A stretch of 16,855 bases of DNA, from positions 1 through 16,855 of the forward strand of contig DJPE01000036.1 of the NCBI GenBank assembly GCA_002439705.1, given 5' to 3'. Origin of the DNA: Christensenella sp. UBA6420. Its GTDB lineage: Bacteria; Bacillota; Clostridia; Christensenellales; DTU072. The position numbers were made by a program, and so were the translations under genes. This document shows positions 7,807 through 14,316 of this stretch, in pieces. Position 1 is the stretch's first letter. The number at the start of each line of letters is the position of its first letter. The notes beneath the pieces were generated by a model. That model did not search any database and was not told the origin of the DNA. It saw only the letters and a program-made list of their open reading frames with translations.

Positions 7807-9486
7807 TTACGCCACGCTGCCGTAATCGACGTAAAGCGCGGGTCTTACTCCGCTTCGTATATTATTGTTCAACGAGCCGTACGCGTGTACGTATCCCGTA
7901 TATTTTACGTAAGCTATTCTCTTGTCTTTATATCCGTATCCGTCGGTAGCGTTGCCGACAGCTTTTCCCTGCCCGCCGCCCGCACCGCGTAACCACCAGC
8001 TGCCCTGTCCCTGATGAGCAAGGTTAGTCGATTTATAAACGCCGTTCGCCGCGGCGAAATCGGTGACCAACGCCTTCCTTAACGGGTCGTTCTCGCGGTA
8101 GTCTTTGTTAAAACCGTAATTTTCGTTAATGGCTTCGCTGTAATTGAGCGGCCATATCGTGCAGGAATAGCTCGAAGTGTTTCCGCGCCAGTCGTAGCGG
8201 TTAAAACTTCTCGCCGTGATTTTCGACTTTTCGGTACCGTTAAACATAGTGTCTACCATTCCGTTCATGGTAGTACGGAGATAGTTCGCGTCTACCTGCA
8301 ATTTAGCGAGTTTAAGTATCGTGCTGTCGCCGCCGTCTTGTCCGAAAGCCGAGTCGCCGTCGAAGAAAGACTTCATAAAATTGTCGAGATTAAAGATACT
8401 CGAAGTTATTTTATTCTGCGAAAGAGTGTTGTACAGCGTTTTCATAAGAGTTTCGTCGTTGGTCGAATACGCAGCGCAGTTGAGAATATTGGTCGACAAA
8501 AGAATTACTCTACCCGACGGAGTGGCGTTCTTCTTAGTAAGAACTCTCCATTCTATCGGCTCTACCTTGAAAATATAGGTACTGCTCGAACTGTAACCGT
8601 TCGCGCTAAGGTTAGGTACGTTGCTCGGTAAGAACTTATAATAAGTCGTGCCGTTGTAGGTAAAATAGGAATTGTTACCTGCGTTTTTGAAGGCGTCGGA
8701 TTTTTTTATCGCCGAATAAAGAGCGTAATCGGTCACCTGCGTTTGCGGATAGTTTCCGAACGTAACGTAAGTGTAACCGTCTTTATTTACCGCGGCTTCC
8801 GCCCTGTCCGCAAACTTCGCGTAAACGGAAATTTCGCCCGCCGAACCTTTTTCGATAACGCTTATTTTACTGCTCTCGTCGTAATCGGGAGTCGTGTACC
8901 AACCCAAAAAGGAATAGTTATAAGTGTTGCCCGTGGCGGACGACGTGTAAGTCTTCGTGGGAGTCGGCAAAATTACGTCGTATTCTCCGCTATAATTAAA
9001 GGTAATATCGTCAAGGTCTATCGTCGCGTCGGACACGTTGAAGTCTATTACGTTACTTTCGGCGGATGCGGGAGCTAAGGTAATTCTGTAATCGGTCTTG
9101 CCTACGCCGTTCTTACTGACTACGCGGCACACCGCAAGTCTTTGAGCGTGAGCGGTAAGGTCTATTACCGTACTTTCGGCTTTCGTTACCTTAGTGTCTT
9201 CGTCCTGAATTTTCTCTACGGATAAAGTAGCTCCGTCGCTTACTACCGCGACTTTTTGCAAATCTATTTCCTTAGTTCCGTCTTCGTAAAAATAAGTGAG
9301 AGTCTGCGGAGTGGTCGCCTTAAAATCGGTATCGTAATTAAGTATCTGCGCTTCGCAATCTTTAAGATAGGTCGTATGTCCCGCTATCCCCGCGCTCAAA
9401 CCGATTATCGCAAGGCATACCGTAACGATAAGCACCGCTACGACCGTTCTTTTACTAACTTTTTTGCAAGCCTTATTTTCTTCCAT
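7807..9486 (-). CDS. Membrane-anchored surface protein with InlB-type repeat and DUF6273 domain
   Basis: A 559-residue protein with a basic N-terminus (KKVSKR) and one membrane segment at about 14-36, so anchored outside the cell by a signal anchor. Residues about 161-228 look like an InlB B-repeat (Listeria-Bacteroides repeat) with the core YNYSFLGWYTTPDYD. Residues about 240-559 match the DUF6273 pattern: VTFGNYPQTQVTD (241-253), FKVEPIEWRVL (306-316), GSWWLRGAGG (495-504) and SGVRPALYVD (545-554). The function of DUF6273 is not known. An ATG exists 12 codons upstream at 9522, but the predicted transcription start is there and GGAGAG lies 5 nt before ATG 9486, so 9486 is chosen. It heads the ybaB-recR transcript unless an internal promoter exists. 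Confidence 0.82.
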   Translation of the reverse strand: MEENKACKKVSKRTVVAVLIVTVCLAIIGLSAGIAGHTTYLKDCEAQILNYDTDFKATTPQTLTYFYEDGTKEIDLQKVAVVSDGATLSVEKIQDEDTKVTKAESTVIDLTAHAQRLAVCRVVSKNGVGKTDYRITLAPASAESNVIDFNVSDATIDLDDITFNYSGEYDVILPTPTKTYTSSATGNTYNYSFLGWYTTPDYDESSKISVIEKGSAGEISVYAKFADRAEAAVNKDGYTYVTFGNYPQTQVTDYALYSAIKKSDAFKNAGNNSYFTYNGTTYYKFLPSNVPNLSANGYSSSSTYIFKVEPIEWRVLTKKNATPSGRVILLSTNILNCAAYSTNDETLMKTLYNTLSQNKITSSIFNLDNFMKSFFDGDSAFGQDGGDSTILKLAKLQVDANYLRTTMNGMVDTMFNGTEKSKITARSFNRYDWRGNTSSYSCTIWPLNYSEAINENYGFNKDYRENDPLRKALVTDFAAANGVYKSTNLAHQGQGSWWLRGAGGGQGKAVGNATDGYGYKDKRIAYVKYTGYVHAYGSLNNNIRSGVRPALYVDYGSVA

Positions 9487-9526
9487 ATACTCTCCGCACA
9501 ATACACGATTATTATTTGCCATAATT

Positions 9527-9556
9527 ATTATATAATTAAAACCCGTTTTATGTCAA
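9527..9556 (-). promoter_or_regulatory. Promoter for the DUF6273-ybaB-recR operon
   Basis: On the minus strand: -35 TTGACA (plus 9551-9556), an 18-bp spacer and -10 TATAAT (9527-9532). The expected start is at about 9520, which rules out the upstream ATG at 9522 and supports translation from 9486. Confidence 0.82.
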
Positions 9557-9607
9557 CAACAAAAAAACCAAGAGAAAACGGATAACAACCGCCGAAGTAA
9601 AAGTAAG

Positions 9608-9717
9608 GTTAATTGCCAAGCCGACGGCTCGGGGTTAATTTCCATTCCTTACGGAGCGGAGTTAATTGCCCTATCGGGCGTGAATTGCCAAAATCATAGA
9701 TTTCGGCGTTAAGGGCA
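9608..9717 (+). repeat. Left palindrome array (linker GTTAATT/GTGAATT)
   Basis: Four linkers, GTTAATTGCC (9608), GTTAATTTCC (9634), GTTAATTGCC (9661) and GTGAATTGCC (9680), plus a decayed fifth (GTTAAGGGC, 9708), are separated by palindromes that differ in sequence. These are AGCC-GGCT (9619-9629), TCCATTCC-GGAGCGGA with one mismatch (9641-9660), GCCC-GGGC (9668-9679) and AAATC-GATTT (9691-9703). Unit spacing is 26, 27, 19 and 28 bp. In several units the GCC or TCC at the linker end pairs with GGC or GGA before the next linker. There is no plausible gene here. Confidence 0.75.
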
Positions 9718-9750
9718 GAATAATAAATATAAAATTTACATATAGAAAAA

Positions 9751-9848
9751 GCAAGGCGGACTTGCCTTGCTTCCTTGTGAGTCCGACTTATGCGGATAAA
9801 GATTTTTTTTCGCACGAAGTCTTACGACTGCGGAAAAATCCCGCATAA
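9751..9848. repeat. Hairpin-rich spacer between the two arrays
   Basis: This contains a perfect 7-bp stem GCAAGGC/GCCTTGC (9751-9757 and 9764-9770) and a longer-range inverted repeat TTATGCGG (9789-9796) with CCGCATAA (9841-9848). The latter encloses a smaller AGTC-TTAC-GACT hairpin. No start codon with a ribosome binding site and no recognisable protein is present. It could be a structured RNA or the core of a small palindromic element. Confidence 0.5.
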
Positions 9849-9869
9849 CGATTGGTCGAATACCATAAC

Positions 9870-9933
9870 TCCAAAGCAACGGCTTTGGAAATTAACGCCA
9901 CATAGTGGCAATTCACTTCACAGAGTGGACAAT
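9870..9933 (-). repeat. Right palindrome array, inverted relative to the left one
   Basis: Read on the minus strand, it has linkers GTGAATT (plus 9910-9916) and GTTAATT (plus 9890-9896) between palindromes. These are TTCAC-AGA-GTGGA (9917-9929, one wobble), a perfect GCCAC-ATA-GTGGC (9897-9909) and a perfect 8-bp TCCAAAGC-AACG-GCTTTGGA (9870-9889). The array abuts the stop codon of the membrane protein gene at 9934 and would form its 3' untranslated region. Confidence 0.75.
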
Positions 9934-10365
9934 TTAATATCTCTCGTCTTTATCTCGTTTAGACTTTTTGTAATACGAATTGTAAACGGTAGGGTTGTTT
10001 ATAGTCGAATTGCCTTTATTGAAAATAATATCGAAAATTATGAACAACGCCGGAACGCAGAACAATATCTGCAACAAAAACGCCCATATACCCGCTCCGC
10101 CGCATTTTTTGAAGTCCCAAACGAGAGTAATTACGAGCGGAATAATTCCTACCGCGATAAGCACTACGCCCCAAAGAGTAGTTCCCGTAGCGGCGAGATA
10201 ACCGCCACCGCCTATCCCTGCTGCGGCAAGAAGCATAAGCAAAGCTCCGCCGTACAGCCCGAAACCGTATTTATTCCTGAACGCTCTGTTCACGAAATGG
10301 AAAAAGACGGACAAAACTATCACAACGCCCAACGCTATGAGTAAATATTTAAGCCAGTCTGCCAT
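9934..10365 (-). CDS. Small four-helix membrane protein of unknown function
   Basis: A 143-residue protein whose family I do not recognise. Four hydrophobic segments are seen at about 5-25, 38-60, 62-83 and 91-115. A Gly-rich stretch (AAAGIGGGGYLAATG, about 47-61) lies between helices 2 and 3. The C-terminal tail of about 28 residues is polar and basic with several Tyr (YNSYYKKSKRDKDERY) and probably cytosolic. The ATG is preceded by a G-rich AGGGGTG ribosome binding site and a good promoter. It lacks the SHOCT domain of the three genes upstream and has its own promoter, so it may be independent of them. Its stop codon directly abuts the right palindrome array. Confidence 0.75.
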   Translation of the reverse strand: MADWLKYLLIALGVVIVLSVFFHFVNRAFRNKYGFGLYGGALLMLLAAAGIGGGGYLAATGTTLWGVVLIAVGIIPLVITLVWDFKKCGGAGIWAFLLQILFCVPALFIIFDIIFNKGNSTINNPTVYNSYYKKSKRDKDERY

Positions 10366-10397
10366 ATCCGCACCCCTTTTTTTCTTTGATTGTTTTT

Positions 10398-10426
10398 AGC
10401 ATATCACATATATTCGCCTGTGTCAA
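10398..10426 (-). promoter_or_regulatory. Promoter for the four-helix membrane protein
   Basis: Minus strand: -35 TTGACA (plus 10421-10426), a 17-bp spacer and -10 TATGCT (10398-10403), about 33 nt upstream of the start codon. Confidence 0.75.
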
Positions 10427-10504
10427 CTTCAAAATATCATCAAGGGCTAAAATCGCCGTTTTACGCCGTTTTTATCGAAAATATGCCTTGTCACCATGTA
10501 TTTT

Positions 10505-11152
10505 TTACATTCCTAATTGACTTAAAACTTTTTCTCTTTGAGTATCGTACTCTTCTTGCGTAATTAAGCCGTTTTCGTATAAATATTTGTAGTCCTGTAA
10601 AGATTTTACCGCGGAATACGCGCTTCCCGACGTGCTTTCAATTTGCGGTTTAATTATTTTGTTTTCCATAGATATAACTTCGGAAGATAATGCTATTATG
10701 GCTATGCTTGCAGACATTGCGGCAAAAGAGAAAAACGCGCACGTTGCAACGCAAACTGTCGTCCCCCAATCGCTATAAAAAAAGTAATAATCACCCCGAT
10801 AATAAACTATATCGTAGCCGAATTTTTCTTCTAAATATCCGATAATCAAAGAAATCAGCAAGAACATAAAGATTATTACCGACAAAACAACCATCGTAAT
10901 AAGAAATTTTTTGATTTTAACGCTATTCGTATCTTCCCCGTTAAAATTATGCTTACTTAATGCGACAGTAGATAAAACAATCGTAATAAAGCATAGAGGC
11001 AAAGCGGTCGACGCAAGTATTGCGCCGTCATAACAGTCGTATATCGCAGCTAATACGCCTGCCGTCATTGTCAAAATAAACGTAATTATTGCAAAAAATA
11101 ACGAAGATATTGTGCAATCTCTTATCATTTTTTCATTTTTCAAATCATTCAT
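10505..11152 (-). CDS. Four-helix membrane protein with C-terminal SHOCT domain (third of cluster)
   Basis: A 215-residue protein. Four membrane segments (about 14-38, 42-65, 86-108 and 137-160) are followed by a cytosolic linker and a SHOCT domain at about 181-215, with core SLQDYKYLYENGLITQEEYD. SHOCT is a short C-terminal oligomerization-type module found on many small membrane and signalling proteins. The loop between helices 3 and 4 is rich in Tyr, Phe and Asp (DIVYYRGDYYFFYSD) and probably extracellular. It is paralogous to the gene 62 bp upstream over its whole length; the start (xxLxNxKxxRDCTIS), helix order and SHOCT tail match, pointing to a tandem duplication. AGGAGAGAAGG precedes the ATG. 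Function unknown. Confidence 0.82.
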   Translation of the reverse strand: MNDLKNEKMIRDCTISSLFFAIITFILTMTAGVLAAIYDCYDGAILASTALPLCFITIVLSTVALSKHNFNGEDTNSVKIKKFLITMVVLSVIIFMFLLISLIIGYLEEKFGYDIVYYRGDYYFFYSDWGTTVCVATCAFFSFAAMSASIAIIALSSEVISMENKIIKPQIESTSGSAYSAVKSLQDYKYLYENGLITQEEYDTQREKVLSQLGM

Positions 11153-11214
11153 ATTCCTTCTCTCCTAAAAAATTTTGTTTTATTGAATACCTAAAAAATA
11201 ATAAACGCTCATAT

Positions 11215-11805
11215 TTATAGCCCTAATTGACTTAAAATTTTCTCTCTTTGCGTGTCGTACTCTTCACGAGTAATCAAGCCGTTTGCGTACAAATATCTGT
11301 AATCTTGCAACGATTTATTTACGTTTTCTGCGGAAAGTTTTTGCGGTATTGCTTTTTTCTCCAAGGATATTGCTATGGAAAATAATACGATTTCCACTAT
11401 GTTTAACGCCGCTGCCGCAAAAGAAAAAATGAAACACATTGTCTCGCAAATTAAACTTCGATTTCTATATGAATAAATATAGTAATATTCGTCGTAGTAA
11501 TATCCAAAATATCCGAAAATCATTGCTATCAACAAAAATACGAAAGTTATAAATAATAAAACAACTATTGCCGTAAGATATTTTTTTGTTTTACGACTAA
11601 TATTATCTCTTGCGTTCAAACGCCATTTGCGCAAAGCTACCGAAGATAAAATCAGAACGAGAAAGCAGAGCAGCAAAGCTCCCAACACAAACATAGCGAC
11701 AAGAAGACCAGTCGTCATTGCAAAAGCTAAGGTACATAACGTAAAAAACAATGCGGATATAGTGCAATCTCTTGCTATTTTTTTATTTTCTAAATTGCTC
11801 ATCAT
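11215..11805 (-). CDS. Four-helix membrane protein with C-terminal SHOCT domain (second of cluster)
   Basis: A 196-residue paralog of the next gene. Membrane segments lie at about 15-38, 41-58, 76-100 and 120-148. A Tyr-rich loop (YYYDEYYYIYSYR, about 102-114) separates helices 3 and 4. The SHOCT domain is at about 163-196, with core SLQDYRYLYANGLITREEYD. The ATG overlaps the TGA of the TM2-SHOCT gene (ATGA, 4 bp), with GGGAGAAG as ribosome binding site inside that gene's end, so the two are translationally coupled. A second in-frame ATG follows immediately (Met-Met start). The high Tyr/Phe content outside the helices is unusual. No known function. Confidence 0.82.
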   Translation of the reverse strand: MMSNLENKKIARDCTISALFFTLCTLAFAMTTGLLVAMFVLGALLLCFLVLILSSVALRKWRLNARDNISRKTKKYLTAIVVLLFITFVFLLIAMIFGYFGYYYDEYYYIYSYRNRSLICETMCFIFSFAAAALNIVEIVLFSIAISLEKKAIPQKLSAENVNKSLQDYRYLYANGLITREEYDTQREKILSQLGL

Positions 11806-12188
11806 TCTGCTTCTCCCGACAGTACTTTATTTTTTAATTGTTGAAACTCTTCAAAAGTAATGAGTCCGTCGTCCAAAAGTTTTTTATATCCCATAAGAGC
11901 TTCCGCGCTTTTATCCCCCTTTACGGGCGCGGTAGTAACGGGAGTGTTTGCCGTACCGTATCGCATAGCCATAGCGGAAGTTACTCCTGAATTGTACTTT
12001 GCGTTAAATTTTTCTTCATCCATACAAAAATATCTTATTCCGTCGATAAATGCGAGAATTGCGGGAATACCCGTCCAACAAAAACATAAATACAATATAC
12101 CCGCCGTTTTTTCGTTAAGGTAAAAGTGGTGTATCCCCAATCCCCCGATAAAAAGTGCGAAAATACCTGCCGTCGTTTTGTCTTTCAT
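11802..12188 (-). CDS. TM2-domain and SHOCT-domain membrane protein (first of cluster)
   Basis: A 128-residue protein. Residues 1-55 form a TM2 domain: a short N-terminus, one helix (AGIFALFIGGLGIHHFYL), the conserved Gly-x-His-His-Phe-Tyr-Leu turn, and a second helix (GILYLCFCWTGIPAILAFID). A flexible Ala/Thr/Val linker (about 70-92) leads to a SHOCT domain at about 93-125 (ALMGYKKLLDDGLITFEEFQ). The frame stays open upstream to 12233, but AAGGAAGG lies about 8 nt before the ATG at 12188 and the upstream part contains the promoter start and operator sites, so 12188 is chosen. It heads a three-gene SHOCT operon controlled by the divergent Xre promoter region. Confidence 0.87.
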   Translation of the reverse strand: MKDKTTAGIFALFIGGLGIHHFYLNEKTAGILYLCFCWTGIPAILAFIDGIRYFCMDEEKFNAKYNSGVTSAMAMRYGTANTPVTTAPVKGDKSAEALMGYKKLLDDGLITFEEFQQLKNKVLSGEAE

Positions 12189-12212
12189 TTTAAGTTCCTT
12201 CCTTTTTGTTTT

Positions 12213-12233
12213 TAGTACAAATAGCTTGTACAT
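12213..12233. promoter_or_regulatory. Secondary GTAC operator pair in the leader of the SHOCT operon
   Basis: TAGTACAA (12213-12220) and TTGTACAT (12226-12233) are near-copies of the half-sites of the main dyad, with GTAC centres 13 bp apart, the same as in the main dyad. They lie just downstream of the predicted transcription start and could hold a second repressor dimer. Confidence 0.55.
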
Positions 12234-12241
12234 TTATGTAG

Positions 12242-12264
12242 ATTGTACAAGAAGTTTGTACAAT
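12242..12264. promoter_or_regulatory. Perfect dyad operator between Xre regulator and SHOCT operon
   Basis: Arms ATTGTACAA (12242-12250) and TTGTACAAT (12256-12264) are exact inverted copies separated by 5 bp. Each outer end supplies a TACAAT -10 element, one per strand, so a protein bound here would block both promoters. The adjacent Xre protein is the obvious candidate ligand (inference). Confidence 0.72.
12259..12264 (+). promoter_or_regulatory. Candidate -10 of the Xre regulator gene (leaderless transcript)
   Basis: Plus-strand TACAAT ends 7 nt before the ATG at 12272, which would place the transcription start at or next to the A of the start codon. The region 16-18 bp upstream has no good -35. 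An alternative is TTGTTT (12206-12211) with TACATT (12229-12234). Confidence 0.5.
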
Positions 12265-12271
12265 TGTCAAT

Positions 12272-12487
12272 ATGAACGAGCAGATTTTTCGAGAAAACAT
12301 TCAGAAGAACATTAAAGAGTACCGCTTGTTACACAAGATGACGCAAAGCGAGCTTGCGGAAAAGTTGGGCGGGAAAAAGAGTTTGGTTTCTAATTACGAA
12401 AACGGATACAGCGTACCCGATATTTTTACGTTGATTACGCTTGCGGATATTTTCGATATTTCCGTGGACGAACTTATAAAAAGATAA
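12272..12487 (+). CDS. Small Xre-family transcriptional regulator (DNA-binding domain only)
   Basis: A 71-residue protein consisting almost only of a Cro/C1-type helix-turn-helix: IKEYRLLHKMTQSELAEKLG (about 14-33), then recognition-helix region GKKSLVSNYENGYSVPD (34-50), then the two closing helices IFTLITLADIFDISVDELIK. No toxin, membrane or sensor domain is fused. It is divergent from the TM2-SHOCT operon. The dyad 8 bp upstream of its ATG covers both promoters, which suggests that it represses the operon and itself (inference). No Shine-Dalgarno precedes the ATG, and the best -10 is 7 nt before it, so translation may be leaderless. What signal releases it is unknown; it is too short to hold a sensor. 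Confidence 0.9.
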   Translation: MNEQIFRENIQKNIKEYRLLHKMTQSELAEKLGGKKSLVSNYENGYSVPDIFTLITLADIFDISVDELIKR

Positions 12488-12541
12488 TCGCCTTACAATA
12501 ACTTAATAATGCCCCGTCGTTCGATTTTTGAAAAATCGGTA

Positions 12542-12570
12542 TTGATTTAGCCGCGGAGAGATGTTATCAT
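12542..12570 (+). promoter_or_regulatory. Promoter of the GPH-family symporter gene
   Basis: -35 TTGATT (12542-12547), a 17-bp spacer and -10 TATCAT (12565-12570). Start at about 12577, followed by GGAGGG (12591-12596) before the ATG at 12600. A perfect CGATTTTT/AAAAATCG inverted repeat (12522-12538) lies just upstream. Confidence 0.75.
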
Positions 12571-12599
12571 ATTTTTATACTTTTTCTCACGGAGGGACA

Positions 12600-14228
12600 A
12601 TGGAAAACGCAAACGGCGCAAATAACGCCGAAATTACGCAAGCGGAAAACAGCGACAAACTGTCGAAGCGGAATTTTTGGATGTATCCTTTGGGTACTAT
12701 CGGAAGAGATTTCCTTTATATGCTCTTTAACGGAAATCTTATCACTTTCGTACTTTTTACGAAGACTTTAACGACGGCGCAATTTACGTCGATTAGTTTT
12801 ATCATCATTGCGGCAAGATTATTCGACGCCTTCAACGACCCCATTATGGGCGGAATAGTCGAAAATACCCGTTCCCGTTTCGGACGATTCAAGCCGTGGA
12901 TGTTTTTGGGAGCGTTGCTTACCGGCATAGTCGTAGTGGCGGTGTTCAGCGTGCCGTTGGACGGATGGGCTTTTATAGGTTTCCTTGCGGTAATGTATTT
13001 CCTGTTCAGCATAACCTTTACTATGAACGATATTTCGTACTGGGGTATGCTCCCTTCTCTTACGTCTAACGAACACGACCGTAACAGACTTACTTCCTTT
13101 GCGCAGATAGCCGCAAGTATCGGCGGAGCGGTAGCGGGCTTTATTATTCCCGTACTCGCAATCGGAGCGAACCCTATCGGCGGCAGCGCACCGAGAGCCT
13201 TTATGCTCATTGCGGTAGCTTCCGCTATCCTTATGTTCGGCTTCCAGATGTTCACCGTGTTCGGTGTGAAAGAAAAGCCGCTTGTCCTTACCGAAAAGAC
13301 TAAGGCAATGACCCTTAAAGATATGTTCAAGGTGCTTTTCAAAAACGACCAACTTATGTGGTGCGCTCTTATTGCCCTTATTTATCAGACGGGCACGGGC
13401 GTAGTCGGCGGCGGATTAAGCATGAGTTACATATATTTCGAATTCGGCTATAACGGTACCCTAACTATGATTTTCGGGGGACTCGGCGGCGCGTTAGGCG
13501 TAGTTTTTACCGTGATTTATCCGTGGCTTTCAAAGAAGTTCGGACGGGATAAACTTCTCTATTCCTGCGCTTTCACGACAATAATAGGATACGCTCTTAT
13601 GCTCGTCTGCGGGTTGTGTATCCCGACGGGAATAAAGAACTTCCATATGGATATTTTCGGACTTATCATAGCCGATATGGACCTTAAATTCCTTATCCTT
13701 GCTCTCGCGAACTTTATCGTCGGATACGGCGGCGGCTTCTATATGATAATGATAATAAGTTTAGCCAACACCGTGGAATACAACGAGTGGAAAACGGGCA
13801 AACGCGACGAAGGTCTTATCTTCTCTCTCCGTCCTTTCACCGCAAAGATGTCGTCGGCTCTTACGCAGTTTTTGGTGATGATAGTCTATATTATTGTGGG
13901 CGTAACCGTCTACACCAACGGTATAAGCGCTGCGGAAAACGACGTGCCGCGAGGACTCATTACGGCGGACGAAAAAATGGAAAGAATAGACGGGATACTT
14001 CGTACCATCCCCGACTCCAAAAAGCAAGCTCTTCTTATCTGCATGTGCGTAATACCGATAGTATTCATGACGGCGGCGGCGCTTATTTACAAAAAGAAAT
14101 TCTTTCTTACCGAAGAAGTCCATAACCGCCTTATAAAGGAAATCGCCGAAGGAAAAAGCGAATATCAGCTTAAACAGACGGCTCTCGACGAAGCGAAAGA
14201 AGCCGAGCAAATGCAAGACGTGGCGTAA
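12600..14228 (+). CDS. MelB-type glycoside-pentoside-hexuronide (GPH):cation symporter
   Basis: A 542-residue polytopic membrane transporter of the major facilitator superfamily, slightly longer than typical members (about 450-500). The family signature is clear: RLFDAFNDPIMGGIVENTRS (about 73-92), RFGRFKPWM (93-101), a cytosolic helix pair with NDISYWGMLPSLTSNEHDRN, and NTVEYNEWKTGKRDEG (about 391-406). These proteins couple sugar or glycoside entry to Na+ or H+; the particular sugar cannot be assigned. The ATG at 12600 has GGAGGG 3 nt upstream; an ATG 13 codons earlier lies before the predicted transcription start and is rejected. The C-terminus is a long charged tail (about 60 residues from LTEEVHNRL). 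No sugar hydrolase gene lies next to it, so substrate clues are missing. Confidence 0.9.
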   Translation: MENANGANNAEITQAENSDKLSKRNFWMYPLGTIGRDFLYMLFNGNLITFVLFTKTLTTAQFTSISFIIIAARLFDAFNDPIMGGIVENTRSRFGRFKPWMFLGALLTGIVVVAVFSVPLDGWAFIGFLAVMYFLFSITFTMNDISYWGMLPSLTSNEHDRNRLTSFAQIAASIGGAVAGFIIPVLAIGANPIGGSAPRAFMLIAVASAILMFGFQMFTVFGVKEKPLVLTEKTKAMTLKDMFKVLFKNDQLMWCALIALIYQTGTGVVGGGLSMSYIYFEFGYNGTLTMIFGGLGGALGVVFTVIYPWLSKKFGRDKLLYSCAFTTIIGYALMLVCGLCIPTGIKNFHMDIFGLIIADMDLKFLILALANFIVGYGGGFYMIMIISLANTVEYNEWKTGKRDEGLIFSLRPFTAKMSSALTQFLVMIVYIIVGVTVYTNGISAAENDVPRGLITADEKMERIDGILRTIPDSKKQALLICMCVIPIVFMTAAALIYKKKFFLTEEVHNRLIKEIAEGKSEYQLKQTALDEAKEAEQMQDVA

Positions 14229-14269
14229 TGTCGCTTAAAATTTGTATCTTGAAAATTTTTTTGCGACAT
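14228..14269. other. Inverted repeat after the symporter gene
   Basis: ATGTCGC (14228-14234) and GCGACAT (14263-14269) enclose AAAATTT and AAATTTT stretches that can extend the pairing. There is no T run after it. It overlaps the -35 region of the next gene, so it may be either a weak terminator or promoter architecture. Confidence 0.35.
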
Positions 14270-14277
14270 ATTATCAT
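14249..14277 (+). promoter_or_regulatory. Promoter of the cytidylate-kinase-like gene
   Basis: -35 TTGAAA (14249-14254), a 17-bp spacer and -10 TATCAT (14272-14277), the same -10 as the symporter promoter. Start at about 14284, then an AAAGGAGAAC ribosome binding site before the ATG at 14317. Confidence 0.65.
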
Positions 14278-14316
14278 ATAAATAGAGAAAGAAAATATTA
14301 AAGGAGAACCGTAGCA

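Larger units (their letters stand above)
12242..12270 (-). promoter_or_regulatory. Promoter of the SHOCT operon
   Basis: Minus strand: -35 TTGACA (plus 12265-12270), a 17-bp spacer and -10 TACAAT (12242-12247). Start at about 12235, giving a leader of about 47 nt with the secondary operator pair in it. Confidence 0.82.

Noticed and set aside
9487..9522. Twelve-residue N-terminal extension of the 559-residue DUF6273 protein
   Set aside because: Its ATG coincides with the predicted transcription start, and the ribosome binding site is downstream of it, before ATG 9486.
9609..9815. A 68-codon open frame on the minus strand
   Set aside because: It is translated through the palindrome array and hairpins, has no ribosome binding site and no recognisable protein.
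9608..9933. CRISPR array
   Set aside because: The constant parts are only 7-10 bp, the variable parts are 9-20 bp palindromes of uneven length, and no cas gene is present.
10450..10470. Terminator after the SHOCT genes
   Set aside because: The GCCGTTTT motif there is a short direct repeat, not an inverted one, so no stem forms.
12272..12487. Antitoxin of a toxin-antitoxin pair
   Set aside because: No toxin-like gene is adjacent; the divergent partners are membrane proteins with TM2 and SHOCT domains.
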